Source of the DNA: Diphasiastrum complanatum
Taxonomy: Eukaryota; Streptophyta; Lycopodiopsida; Lycopodiales; Lycopodiaceae
Assembly (NCBI GenBank): GCA_029204225.1
Contig: CM055092.1
Span: 65,818,923 to 65,882,922, forward strand
DNA: 64,000 nt
Direction of reading: 5' to 3'
A program made the translations under genes and the position numbers. Each line of letters begins with the position of its first letter. The stretch's first letter is position 1. This document shows positions 35,120 to 48,313 of the stretch, piece by piece. Below the pieces are notes generated by a model. The model saw nothing but the letters and a program-made list of their open reading frames with translations. It ran no database searches and was not told the origin of the DNA.

Positions 35120-36178
35120 CTTAATGATTGATAGTGCAATCAATATTTGTCCTTTTTCTCTGAAGATTGACACTGCACACACATCTTCATACATGTAGAC
35201 GATCGAACAATTTATGTTCGGTCTCTCTTCGCCCATCTTCGAGCTCTCATGCTCCTCAACATAGGATGAACTGTTGTTGTTCTCCTGTCTGTTCTGTGCT
35301 GATTTGTTTCTTGGGTTCAAGCGGCAATCAATGGCTGCATGACCCTTCTTGTGGCAGTGGATACACTAAATCTTTGGATCGAGCCAACATGTATCAACTG
35401 TGGGCCCATCTCTTCTACATCTCACGCAAGTCTTGTTTTCTCCACCTGGTTGCTTTGACCTCCCTTTGCTCTTCCAGTTGCCTTTGCTGGTCCCTTCTGC
35501 TTGCTGATCATGATCATGCCTTTGATTTGACTCCCTCATTGGATTTTTTTTTGTTGTCGTAGAGGGCCTGGTCAAAACCATCCTTGTGATCAAGGTGTTC
35601 TCTCGCCTTGACTTCCTCTCAAATCTCGACAATTGCCTTTTCGAGGGTCATTGTAGGATCTTTCGCGAGTAGGGTTCTTGTTGTCTGAAAAGATCTGGGT
35701 AAGGCTCTCAGTAGATAAGCTAGCTGCTTCTCAACTGACACTGCATACTCTGCTCCAGTGTTATGTAGTGATAGAAATAGATCCTTCATCTTCCTTACAA
35801 AAGAAGTGAGGTCTTTCCCATCCTACTGTAGATTTGTTGGCTGATCTTCCATCATCATGATTTGATTTTTGATTTTGTTTGAAATCTCATGAGCAGTGCA
35901 TCCCACATCTCCTTAGATTTGGAGAGTGTAGCTAGGTCAAGTGTGAGATTATCTTTGATGGATGAAGATAGCAGGGCTACTGCCTTGTCATTTTTCTCCC
36001 TCCGCTTGCGTAGCTCTTTGCCTGATGTCGTTGGCATTTCTTCTATGCCATCCACCCAAGGGAAGAGTCCTTCACCCTTAAGTATAAGTGATGTCTTAAC
36101 TTTCCAGGCTAGAAAGTTAGATCCTGAAGAATTTAAAACTCTACAGATCTTGCTCTGTATGTTGCTGATTGAAGCCAT
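35120..36178 (-). pseudogene. Copia gag relic, minus strand (UBN2, two zinc knuckles)
   Basis: ATG at 36178 starts MASISNIQSKICRVLNSSGS, then NFLAWKVKTSLILKGEG and, further on, KSKEMWDALLMRFQTKSKIK, the conserved core of plant copia gag (UBN2). In-frame stops occur near 35820, 35620 and 35365. Near the end are two nucleic-acid-binding knuckles: a damaged CVRCRRDGPTVDTC and a good CIHCHKKGHAAIDC. The gag is followed to the right by a primer-binding site and LTR (36277-36429). No pol follows on the left, so the element is truncated there. Confidence 0.85.
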
Positions 36179-36276
36179 TGCTTTTGAAGTGTGTTCACTT
36201 GTCGATGGATGTTTGTCTGAATGCTCGGCCTCTTGGATCTGATAGCTCTTTGGCTCTGTCAGACTATGACAAGGTA

Positions 36277-36289
36277 GGCTCTGATACCA
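36277..36289 (-). other. Copia primer-binding site, minus strand
   Basis: The plus strand GGCTCTGATACCA is the reverse complement of TGGTATCAGAGCC, the initiator-tRNA primer site. It lies between the gag to the left and the LTR to the right, one base from the LTR end. Confidence 0.85.
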
Positions 36290-36429
36290 CTGATGACAAG
36301 GATGATAATAGTCGTCGGATTCGCAGTCATGAAAGAATCGCGAAAGCAAATCAATTCGGATGGAGTTCAGATTTGATCGCTGGTCACTGCCAGTTGTATC
36401 ATTCCTACAGTCCTTCAGAATGTAGTCAG

Positions 36430-39400
36430 TGTTAGCAACTGTGCTAATACAGAGAAAATAAAAAAATAACAAAACTTCGTGGCATGTGTTTTGTAAGACC
36501 ACGTATGAGTATCTGTCAATAAACTTCAAGCCATGGCATGTGTTTTGTAAGTCCATGAGTAGAAGCTTAAATAATAATAAAATAGCTTAAACTTAGATTT
36601 AGAACTTAGACTTAAGAAACTTAAGATTAGAAATATTTAATCTTAAGTTGTCCTAAGTTAAGAAAATTGAAGTTCTAAATCCTAAGTTAGAAGTTCTAGA
36701 AAGGCTAGGAACAGATTAGTCCCATAAGTTAGTAGATACTTATGGAAGACCCACCTTGCCATAAAAGGAGAGGTATTTGCATTGTAAATAACACTTTTGA
36801 GATTAAGCTATATTGCTCTCTATTTTGAAGAATTATCATTCTATTTCATTTGTGTTCTCCTTGGGAAGGTGCATAGCTTGAGAGAAGGTGCTCGGGCCTC
36901 CTCTTGCCTCCTTTTCATCGGTTTTATTGTGGCATGTTCATTATTGCTTATTTGTTTAGTATTAGCCTCAATCTCATTTTATTACCCTTCGGGTGTTAAT
37001 CTAGGATTAGTCTAGTCATCTTGCTAGTTGGGTAAGCCTTAGCAAGGATTTTTATTGTTGTTACTAATTAGCTTTATTTCCGTTGGTAAGCCTTAGTGCT
37101 CTCATTCCTCTCCATATTTTCGTTGAAGCTTATTGTAGAAACTTAAAAAGTGGACGAATCTCTACATCCCTATACTACACCCGTAAGTAGATCTAGCCAC
37201 CGCACTCACTAGAAATACTTCCAACATTGGCGCCGTTGCCGCTTTTTAAGTATTTTTCTACCTAGCTTCTTCTCCTTTTTTTCTTTTATTTCTTGCTTCT
37301 GTGTTGTATGTTTGCTTGTGTGCTTATTTCTATCCAACATGCAGCAAACCATCGATACCCTCAAAGCCGAGAAGGATGAGGCTGTAGCAGATTCACAAGC
37401 AGCACGTTTCGCTATGAAGGAACACTTGGAAATGGTGGACTTCAACTACTTCGCACCACCAGCTATCCCTAAGGGAACTGCCATTCCAGTGGTGGCCTAT
37501 CAAACGCTGGCCCAAAGGCTGAAAGCCACGACGGAGCAACACTCAAAATTATAACAATTATACATTGCTTCCGTCGAGGCCCTAAACCAGCACATAGTCA
37601 CCCTGGAAGGACTCTTAAAGGCTGCTGCCCAGTCGACACCGTTAGTTCATTCAGAGCACGCCCAATTTCATGATTCGGAGCACCACTTTGATGGACTCGA
37701 TGGTGGAGATGGTGCAGGATTTCAACAGCCTCCTCCTGCAACTCAAGGCTCCACATTTCAAGGCCAACCCCTTGGGTAAGGAGCTCAAACACCAACCAAT
37801 CCATCGGGCTCTGGGGGTACCAGCTCCCAACATTTTCTTTTCCCCCTTGACACCGCTAACCCCACCTTCATTCCACAACAATTTTCCCTTGAATCACAAC
37901 GAATTGCAGAAGCTAACCCCTCGCCTCATCTATCTCCTGATCCCGATCCACAAATCGATCACGAGATTTCCTCTAAAGCCCTCACCATCCGGCACAGAAT
38001 CACGCCCATAGAACCAAACAAGGAGTTGCACGTCTATCAGGAGTTTGCAAAGAAGTACCCAACAACGAAAGAGTGAGGTGGCTACATACTGCCAGATTTG
38101 GACCAATGTCAAACACATAAAGCAGCAGTCAAACTCCTGGATCCACAACCTCTCTGGCGCCATCAACTCTTCCTGCAAAGTAAGACCTCAATGGCACGGT
38201 ATCTCGAAGCTCCCTCCTACATGCGCACCAATTCTTATTACTATCCAGTAGCGAGGTGAGAACCGTTTCCTACCACCAAGGTCAAGAACAGAATCTTTTG
38301 GCCTAAGCTCATAGGAGTCGATACCGGCAACTTAGCTGAAGACATGGTCACCAACTGCCGAGTCTTCTACCAGAAGCACCATGGCAATCCTGATTGTGAT
38401 GTCAGATATTTTGCGGATAATTGCGGCCTAGTGGCATTTCTGACAGAACTCAGAGATTTTTGGGATCAAGGATTACCCCCAATTGCCCTTGACATCAATA
38501 AACCCTTGCGGACGCAAGACGACCATATCAACGTTGCAAGGCTCTATTATCGCGCTGCACTTACTTCCGCCCTGCACGTTGATATGGTGGAGCTATGGAA
38601 AACCCATAACTTTTTCTAGGGTATGCTCCATTATTACAAACCCATGCCCTTCTTGAACAAATTACGGTGGCAATGATGGAGGGCATCATGACGACCATCT
38701 ACCACTCTTGACAGCAACAGTCTCGCCTCCAAGAAGCACAAAATATCCAGGACGAAAAGGCGTCGATTGGTGTTGGACCACCAATCCAATAAGGAGAGGG
38801 ATAATGTTAGCAACTGTGCTAGCATAGAGAAAATAAAATAATAATAAAACTCTGTGGCATGTGTTTTGTAAGGCCACATATGAGTATCTGTCAATAAACT
38901 TCAAGTCATGGCATGTGTTTTGTAAGTCCATGAGTAGAAGCTTAAATAATAATAAAAGAGCTTAAACTTAGATTTAGAACTTAGACTTAGGAAACTTAAG
39001 ATTAGAAATATTTTATCTTACGTTGTCCTAAGTTAAGAAAATTGAAGTTCTAAATCCTAAGTTAGAAGTTCTAGAAAGGCTAGGAACAGATTAGTCCCAT
39101 AAGTTAGTAGACACTTATGGAAGACTCTCCTTACCATAAAAGGAGAGGTATTTGCATTGTAAATAACACTTTTGAGATTAAGCTATCTTGCTCTCTATTT
39201 TGGAGAACTATCATTCTATTTCGTTTGTGTTCCCCTTGGGAAGGTGCATAGCTTATGGAAAGGTGCTCGGACCTCCTCTTGCCTCCTTTTCATCGGTTTT
39301 ATTGTGGCATGTTCATTATTGCTTATTTGTTTAGTATTGGCCGCAATATCATTTTATTACCCTTTGGGTCTTAATCTAAGATTAGTCTAGTCATCTTGCT

Positions 39401-39614
39401 AGTTGGGTAAGCCTTAGCAAGGATTTTTATTGTTGTTACTAATCAGCTTTATTTTTGTTTCGGGCACTAGTTGGGTAAGCCTTAGTGCTCTCGTTCCTCT
39501 CCATATTTCGTTGAAGCTTATTGTAGAAACTCAAAAAGTGGATGAACCTCTACATCTCTATACTACACCCGTAAGTAGATCTAGCCACCGCACTCACTAG
39601 AAATACTTCCTACA
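36430..39614 (+). mobile_element. Complete non-autonomous LTR retrotransposon (gag-only, tRNA-Asp-type primer site)
   Basis: LTRs at 36430-37226 (797 bp) and 38805-39614 (810 bp) both begin TGTTAGCAACTGTGCTA and end in ACA. The flanking 5-bp duplication is GTCAG (36425-36429 and 39615-39619). After the left LTR comes TTGGCGCCGTTGCCGC (37227), the plant Ty3/gypsy (Athila/Tat-like) primer site. Before the right LTR is the purine tract AAGGAGAGGGATAA. The 1.58-kb interior has one gag-like frame and no protease, reverse transcriptase or integrase, so movement would need a partner element. The LTRs differ by scattered substitutions and small indels, so insertion is not very recent. Confidence 0.9.
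37339..38619 (+). pseudogene. Gag-like reading frame of the non-autonomous LTR element
   Basis: From ATG 37339 the frame reads MQQTIDTLKAEKDEAVADSQ and a helical, coiled-coil-like N-terminus. A single TAA (37552-37554) interrupts it, and the same frame then continues (LYIASVEALNQHIVTLEGLL, a Gln/Pro/Gly-rich stretch). Further stops and shifts follow before a last block at 38344-38619 (MVTNCRVFYQKHHGNPDCDV ... LYYRAALTSALHVDMVELW). It resembles gag in position and composition but I cannot match it to a named family, and no zinc knuckle is seen. Disabled. Confidence 0.55.
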
Positions 39615-40148
39615 GTCAGGCATTGATGATCAACATCAATAGATTGATGTAGCATTCAACAAAAATTCAACCAATGTGAGGAAATTAAATGAACAAGAGT
39701 GAATCAGACACACGAATAACAACAGATAATTTGCATTAAAGTTCAGACTGATAAAAGTGATATGTGCACAAATGGCTACAAGATCATCTATTGATTCTAT
39801 GATTCTTCAAGCACTGCATTCAAATCCACGCAGTGCGTTGGAGTGAGAAAAAATGCAGTTCTCCCATGAGCAAAATGTCTCGCTTATTAGCGGACTTGTG
39901 GATCTACAGATTCTATGAAGAACTGTCTCGCACGCAGGCGGATTTCTGTTTTGTATTTTCGTCTTCTTGCTTAGTAGCATCAGACTACTTCATCTATTAT
40001 GTCAAGTATCAAGTATCATCCAGAAAGTATATAGTCTCATCGTGTAACTCCTAGATTAGAGTGATTAAACATCTACAACTAATCATGAATTACAAGAGTG
40101 GCATATTAGCCACGACCTAGAGTGTATCTGCTGACGTCATGCTATCAG

Positions 40149-42351
40149 ATCAGATATCTATACTTCTGGGTATTTTCATGATCTTGCTGGTCCTTTTTGG
40201 AGCGTCAGGGCAGAAAGGGTGTCGCGACTATTTTTGAGTCGTTTGACATTTTCCTGCTGTGCCACGAAAAGATTCTCTTTCGCGAATCTTTCGTGTTCGT
40301 GTCTTCTCGTCAGGATGTTTGCAAACATTTTTGTTTCGTGTCTTTTGACTTTCGTGTTCGCGAACATTTTCGTCAGGCGGCAGAGGGCTAAAAGTTAGCA
40401 AAGCTTTGGTAAAAGAAATGTTTTGTTCCTTCAATTGGTTACCCTTTGGTGGAGATCAGCCGGAAGCCTGTTGTAAACATTCTTCAAATAAATTGGCTGT
40501 CTAAGTTTGTGATTCTTGCAGGTATCAGATGAGCAGACGTAGAACCAAAGCTGGTTTCACCTAACCCTAGATGAATGATCAATAAACATGCAGGAAGAAT
40601 CATGAAATAGAAATTAGTCATTCACCAAGGAGGCAACTGTGGGCTTAATTTCCAACAAAATCGTCACGCTAGGTAATCATTCAAAATTCATGCAAAGTCA
40701 TGAAAATCTACTCAAATTTAGATTATATGTTCCACGAGGCACCTTTAGAGGCAGCATATGCACCTGGATTTTTCTCGCCATAATTTCAAAATGTTGTTAT
40801 AATATTGTCTCTTTGAAACTAGCATTAACTCTCCAAATATTCTCTCTCCTAGCACCTACCTGTGCACCTACTAATTAAGCAAAGAAAGTCCCTCTTCCCC
40901 TCGGGCCTTCCACCTGCTCGGGCGGGCGCCAGAGTGCCCTCTTAGGATGGGAGAGCATTCCCCCCTACTGAAAGTTATCTAGTTATTTTGATTTTCTAGT
41001 ATGTAAGCCATAGGAGTCATAAACCTTGGTGGCCTGTTTGCAAAGTGAAAGATTCTTGAGTCCTTGACAATACAAAGCACAAATCTGAATAGTCAAAAAG
41101 TAAAGTTAGTATTCAAAAACTCACATCATGCATGCAGGGGCCATTCCGTCCTCTCCCCTTACTCCAAGTATTGTTATCAATCGTCGGCAATGACTGCCAA
41201 TGGTATGTAACGATTTAAAATGTTCGTGAAAGGCTGTCATGACCCGTCTCTTAACGCTGAATGGCATGGAAACCCTTTTTTAAATTGCAATTACGAATCC
41301 CACAATATGTCTGAATGACTTGTAATTACTTCGATGCGATAGATTATATTGAGTATTGATTAATACTTATAGTTACACGTAACAGCGCAGAGTTAGAGAC
41401 GTTAAAATGGTCGTCCAGACTTGTTCATGACGTAATTGATGTTTGGGCTTGTAGCAGACAGGTGTCCCATTTTGATAGGCTCTGAACACAGATGTTCAGA
41501 GCCATAGCGCTTTGGTGAAGGGACAAAAGGGCCAAAACTTCAAATACGCCCGGTAGTGGGCCGTGAGCAGGCCTGCTACACTCTGTAAAGGCAGCCTTCA
41601 ACGCACCTCGCCGCAGGGCGGCTCGGTGCATGAATGCTGCCTGCTACACACGGTAGCGGGCCTGAGCAGGCCCGCTACTAGTCCATAGTGGGAAGTTTCT
41701 TAGTTCAGATCCTAATCAGAATTGCCGTTAGTGTGATGAAGATTTGAAAGAAAGGAGCATAGAAAATTCCGCGATTCACAATTTTAAAAAACTACTTACT
41801 TCAGATCTTACTCAGAATTGCCGTCGGTCTGATGAATATTCGAGAAAAAAACATGACCATAGAAATAAAAAAGGACGATAAAAATAAAATCCAGCGAATC
41901 ATGAATGTAAAAAAATAATTTGTTCAGACTTAATCAGAATTGCGGTTAGTCTGATGAAGATTTGGCCATAGAAAGATTAACGCAAGGCTTTCTTTCGTGG
42001 ATCTATTGATAGCCTCCAGGAAATTAACTTGATTGGAGAATCCAACTCTTAACGGTTGATCTCTATCGGTGTTTTGGAGCTCCAGTAAGTCTCTCTACAT
42101 ACCAATATTCTTAATGAGTTTAGCTATAATGAATAATCCTTATCAGCGCGTCGCTTTTCGCGATACAAAGAATGGCATGTTGTTTAGCAGTACAATCTAG
42201 TTGTACAATCTAGTCCTTGCTTATTAGATTGCGTCCAACTCCAACTTGAATTCTAATGACAATATAATTCGACAGTGCTTAGAGCTCAGCATGCATGCAT
42301 GAGTCATTTGAGCTGTGAAAGCTCATAAGCCGAGACACACTTTATCACAGC
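40149..42351 (+). repeat. Upstream unit U2 (5' flank of copy C)
   Basis: The same unit as U1 and U3, with more substitutions than those two have between each other (for example in the GCTCGGGCGGGCGCC block near 40915). It includes the hairpin insertion at 41432-41684. It ends, like U1, at CACAGC joined to ATTGCTGGC of exon 1, so it shares the promoter/start deletion. Compared with U1 it also lacks about 17 bp of the TATGCGTTGCACTCATGTTAG region near 42009. Confidence 0.8.
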
Positions 42352-45300
42352 ATTGCTGGCTGGTAATTGATGGGAAGGTGTATGATGTGACAAAATGGTA
42401 CCACTTCTTATCTTGTCTTCCAAAAGTCCTGTAGGAATTCTGCGCTGTTGCGTCTTTAGTTTATGAAATTAATTTCAGCATTCTCCTTCACATGAGCATT
42501 CTGGTCGACGCGCGTAGAGAGCTATGGCCAGTTTCTAATCATGAGCGGGATAATTATGCATCGTACTTCATATTTTATATATGCCCTTGGATGGTAGCTG
42601 AACATATGCACTAGACTGATCCATGGGCTCTGCTAACAGAGTGCCAAAGCATCCTGGAGGAAGTCTTATTCACGTGCGAGCAGGGCAAGATTCGACATAT
42701 TTATTCAACTCCTATTATCCACTTTTTGTCTGGTATATACATGCTAAGCATGCTCTTAACTGCAAGCAAACCAAGAAAGTAATATACTGATAGTTAGCTA
42801 TTTTCCACACAATTTCCTGATTAGCATTGTGTGTCCAATGCTTAAACAATAATCTCCTTCAAATTCAGTAAGCCTTTTGAGTTGGAGGACAAGATACCAA
42901 AAAGACGATAGCTGATGCAGAGAGACGCATACAAAGAATAGACATAGAAATCTACGCTAGATGGTATAGAATCCTAGAAAGTCTATAACTCAACAGTACA
43001 TGAAGTCATAGATTGTGTCCACTGATCTTTTGTGCTTATGTCCTAAAGTCCTTGACATCTTCCAACGACTATCAGGAAATTGTTGGACCAGTACTGTGTT
43101 GGTGAAATAGATGCCAGCGATGAGGACTTAAGCATGACCAATGTGGAGTACTTGGACACTGTGAAAGAACCCTTTTATTTGGCTTTGAAAGAGCGCGTTG
43201 AGGCTTATTTTCATAGGAACAAGGTACTTTCATGTATTTTCTTACACATTGCAACATATTTCCTACATCAGTTGACAGGCTTTTACAATTGTGGATTGTT
43301 AAGATTTGTTATTTCAGCAGTTGTGACCTATATTTGTTGTCTTTACCACAAGACTTAGTGCATGAATCCTTATAAACAAATTCACAAATATTGCCAAGCC
43401 ATGTCCTTTAGATTTTGCATCCTAAAAGATTTTGAAATGTCATTAGTCAAAGGACGTCGAGGTTGGAGCCTAAACCTACCTCGCCACAATAAGCAACTCT
43501 ACTCAACTCGCCCCACAAGATATATAGGACCTCTAATCAAAGGCATTTTCCTTCCTAAAATTCATAAATGAGTTATTTTCAATCCACTTAAAATACTCAA
43601 TATAAAAGCTATAATTTAGTAGTAATTCCTTCTTTCCGAAAAGTCATTAGGCCTTCACATCATTTTATCTTTATGGTAAATATATAAATGTTTGTATGAA
43701 ATGTAAAAATCTAATGATCATTTTTTAATTGAAAACGATGCAAGTGAATCCAAGGGTGCATTCACACTTGTTTATCAAGTCAGCTGTGATCTTAGCATTG
43801 TATTTGCTCTTCTACTATGTGATGTTTTTCCAAGTCCAACTCCTATCATTTCTTCTATATATGCTATAATTGCATTTGGATACATATCAGCGCATATCGC
43901 GATGAATACTATGCATGACGGCAACCATGGTGCGTGTCCAATTTTCTTGCTTTTGGATACATTTTACAACTACTAGTTTCTATGTATATGTGTATTTGAT
44001 AAAGGATAGAAATATCATAGCCAAAATGCTCATTTTGTGCATGTAAAGAACATTCAATAAGAGACTTGGATGTTTGGCTCTCTTAGGAGAACATAAAACA
44101 AGTTAATGTAAAGAAAACCTTTAAATAATCTACCGTTGTCTTTGCAAATGACTACATGGTTATGATCGATGGTTGCATTCCACTTGTTAAATGAACACTA
44201 CAAGCATGTCATTGACTAAAGTTGGAAGCTTTTAAGATGTCAAAAGACATTTGTAAATTAGAAGAGTTGATCTTTGTAGCGCCTCGGATGTGAACTTCTT
44301 TGCAGGAGCATATTCTACATGGCCTTGGTTCTCATATTTGATGGAAACACCTTTATAGGAGCAAATGACGTTGATATCAAAAGGGTGCACTTAGAACAAC
44401 TAAAACACTCTTTTCATGCCTATCAGGTGAGTCATGGGATTTTTCTCTAGCAAGAATGATTATTGTCATGAGGTTACATTAATAGCCCACATAGTTACCA
44501 ATGCCATCATTCGAGCTATGAAAGCCTTATGAATTCTTTTAGCATTAAATTTTTTTGCAAGTACTTTTTCAACATTCTAGGTGAATTAATTGTGAATTGT
44601 GCATTGCAGCACATATATACCTATGGCCACTTTATGGTCTAATGACATTGAAGGCTATTTGGTTCGATGACTTTCAAGCCTTGTTCACAGGAAAAATTGG
44701 ACAGTGAGTATTATATCTCTTAATTTGCACTAAGTCTTAAAATATGCAAATTCATATACTTATTTCCATCTCATTTGCTAAAATTGCAAAAATGATATGT
44801 ACCAAATATCAAGTTTATTTCTTGGATTGTCACACTGATGTGTGCTCGTTGTTATGTGTAACGTGTGGTTGTTCATGCAGAGGCATTATCACAAAAATGA
44901 CACCTTTGGAAATTTTGGTTTTTTGGGGATCAAAACTCTCCTATGTTGTTTACATCGTCATCCTTCCATTTTTTTGTAGCAACTACGAAATCTCCACAAT
45001 GGTGAAGCTATATATCTTATCACAGGTTTGTTGATAATCAAAACACACATGTTTCTTAGTCCAATTAGAATATGCTTAGTGAAATACACTGTTGGAATTT
45101 TTTGTCAAGAGGACTACTTGTGTGTTCATCTTTCTATATAACAAATATTACATGTTTGGTGCAGTTGGTGTGTGGATGGACACTAGCAATATTATTTGAG
45201 ATTAGTCATGTGGTGGCAGCCGCAACTTTCTTGATGCTTGATCTAAATAAAGGAGTTCCAACTGTGCCTTATGGTTGGGCAGCAATGCAGGTTGTATAGA

Positions 45301-45774
45301 AAAACATTTACTCTTTAATACAATCAAATGCTTGATGCAAGATTCATGTTTTGATTATAACAGTTGCTTGATGTCATTCTCTTTCATTATTATGTTGTCT
45401 ATTTAATTTTACTCATTATAAAACATGTTTTCTGAAACTACAACAAATATTATTATCTTATCCAAAAAAAAAATCTACATATTAATGTTTGGCTGCTTTT
45501 CTCGTTCAATCAATGACAGCAGGTAAGTGATATTGATTAGATATTATCTTTTTCCATTGTCTTTGAAATGGATTCTTCATATTATCTTCCTATGCATGGT
45601 AGTTGAAATTAAAATGGATATGTTAGCTCCAATCATTTATCAACCTTCCTCTACTTAGAAAGCCATAAAAATGTCCTAGAATTTTTTTGCCTAAGACCAA
45701 ACATCTAGAAATAGAATCTCAAAATTAGATTATCAATATATGTTGTGAATTGAATACACACACAAAGGAATGAC

Positions 45775-46209
45775 TGTGGAGCCAAACCACCCAACCAAGT
45801 AGATGCTATTGACTCAATCTCCAATAGCATCACCCCTATGCTAGGGAATAGGCTGCAAGTGTAGAGAGAGTAACCTAGCAAGTGTAGAGAGAGTAACCTG
45901 GCAATAAAATCTCAAGGTGAGTTTCTCCTAGAGGAAATAGCCCTTGCTTTACCTCTACTTGTGCCCATGCATGCATATAGTGACGTGCAAGTCATTACTA
46001 TTGATACTCTACACCATGCCCATAGCCTTCCTGACCCATGCAATAGATCCACATGTCATAATGTGTGTGGGGGTCCTCACAAGGTTATTAATTACATTTC
46101 GGGCCTAGTTCGGAATAACGAGGTGTGACCAATAATCTCGATTGCTGGAGTGCCGTGTATCCAAGTCCAAGACTACGTTGAATCGTATATGTAGGATGTG
46201 GACATAACA
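45775..46209 (-). mobile_element. LTR-like sequence in intron 10 of copy C
   Basis: Longer counterpart of the fragments in genes A and B, running from TGTGGAGCC to GACATAACA and similar to 29659-30081. It contains a short local duplication (AAGTGTAGAGAGAGTAACCT twice, near 45857 and 45881). No flanking target duplication could be recognised. Confidence 0.45.
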
Positions 46210-46511
46210 TCAATAAAGTTATAAGTAATTTATCTTTGAAAGGTCTAGTCCATTGTAATGCAAGTGGATAGTATTGTGATGATTTGAAACATCAATATTT
46301 AAACCACTAGCTACTTATCCAGACAAAGAAAATCAAAATCATTGCCATAGATGCTAAATATTGTAGATATGTTAATCGGGAAGAAATATGCAACAAAGAA
46401 CATAATATAGAGCCCTTCATAATAGAAGGAATCAAAATCAACCTCACATTTTGTCTTTAAGAAAGATATAAAACTATGAAATTTCTTAAAAGTAAATTAG
46501 TAGACATGATT

Positions 46512-46675
<164 letters not shown>

Positions 46676-46983
46676 ACTCTCAAACCAACTTTTCTATAAC
46701 AAGTTATGCTCTTTATATCGGCCTACATAGATTACTAATTTGTGCTATATAGAAACAGTGAATCAATCCAGGTCTCCCTGAAATATGTAATCTGTTTTCA
46801 ATAAATTCATGTATAATAGATGGAATTTTAAATCCCAAGATAGTGTTGATGTAGTGTTTACATTCGGCAAATGCAAAACATGGAAAGAACTAATTTTCAA
46901 CTTAATGTGAATCAACAGCTTTACTTTAAGAATTTGAAAAATGGACAATTTTGTAGGGTTTGAATTTCAAGTCAGATCCAAGT

Positions 46984-48313
46984 TTTGTGATGCCACAAAA
47001 ATGTTAAATATTGAATATCAACATAAATATGGCATGATATACTCGAAAATGAAGATATGAGCCGGATAAGGATAAATCATGAAGAGGCCTAAGTCATTTT
47101 TCGGGAATATGTCTCCTAAGTACTTGCCTTATAATAAAAGGCAAGACCTTTAAAAGGAAAGACATTGTCTTGGATAACCTTTACTAGGTTAGGTTGTCCA
47201 CCCGAAACGACTAGATATGAAAAGACATGTTAAACTAGAGTAATCTTAACTCTTAGTTAAATATATCTCTTATGGTATAATTGAACGTATACTTAGTCTA
47301 ATTGTTAACTAGACCCTTTCGCGGGAGCGACGCACCTATTGTTTTAGAGGTGTGTTTGTTCGCCCCGTAGAACATATATTGATCTCACACTTCAGTCTCA
47401 AGCATTGAGAGAGAAGAGTTTATGCATATGTAAGAGATTGAAGAAGTGAATAGAGTTTTGAGAGTTATTCTCCCTTATCTTTGTTCTTCGCACTGCTGAG
47501 TGTGAGTGATCTTGAGTCTGCTAGCAATCTCTAACGCATTACATGAATTACTCTCTGATCAGATAGACTCTCTAGCGCATTACAGTCGTTTGCTGTGTAT
47601 CCGTAAAACATGCTCTAAAGAACTATCTTATTCGTCTGTCGTGAATACTTTCTTTTCGGCACTCGAATAACAACTATCTTTGGTGCAGTCTAGCACGTTC
47701 ATTGAATAAAGCTGTATGTATACATATGAGATGACAGTTCCTGTTTGAAGAATTGAGTCTTTGATCTGTGTTCCTAATTGTAATTGACATAAGTTTCTAA
47801 CGTGCTCTAAAACTATTCGTGTTCTTTAACCATTAAATTGGACTTAAGTTGTTGAGGATTTCTATCTAGAAACAAACAATTTGCAAACGCGATTAATTAA
47901 TTGTCTACACAGTAGCGAATACATCGAACACTTCTCGATTCTCTGTTGACACCTTAATCAGCCAGAATGTAGCACTGTTGTACTACTCTGATAACATCTC
48001 ATCTGTAGAACGTGTTTCATTCGATTTGATAGAGGCCAGATTGTTGTTCTGAAATTATTAACATTACATTCCCCAGACACAAAGTAATACTGGTTACTTT
48101 TTAATGTCTGTTGACAGCCAAAATAACACTCGAAACCACTTATCATGAATTGTACCAAAAACATAACTTTCTAACGCTGTCCTATGTGGGAACGATACTA
48201 TTTGCCACAAAATCTATATTAACCTTGTTGGTATAGTATGACATATACCAATTTTTGGCGTCGTTCCTAAAAATGTTAAATATTGAATATCAACATAAAT
48301 ATGGCATCACAAA
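46984..48313. mobile_element. 1.3-kb insertion in intron 10 of copy C, LTR-like with inverted ends
   Basis: Gene A reads CCAAGTTTATTCAT uninterrupted at this site; here 1,330 bp are inserted. The ends are 12-bp inverted repeats (TTTGTGATGCCA/TGGCATCACAAA). Just inside, about 38 bp (ATGTTAAATATTGAATATCA onward) occur in direct orientation at both ends (about 46997 and 48269). Near the right end TTGGCGTCGTTCC (48255) resembles a tRNA-Asp-type primer site. A solo LTR plus a scrap of internal DNA, or a composite, would fit. There is no coding capacity. Confidence 0.6.

Larger units (their letters stand above)
36291..40148 (-). mobile_element. Copia LTR, minus strand, split by a nested LTR element
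   Basis: The LTR starts on the plus strand with TGATGACAAGG right after the primer-binding site. It is interrupted at 36429/39615 by a complete 3.2-kb LTR element with the GTCAG target duplication, and continues from 39620 to about 40148 (ending ATGCTATCA). Total reconstructed length is about 680 bp. The right part is the same sequence found at 1-326 and 61441-61680, so the LTR was already attached to the desaturase upstream unit when that unit was duplicated. The outer end is inferred from TGAT/ATCA symmetry only. Confidence 0.55.
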
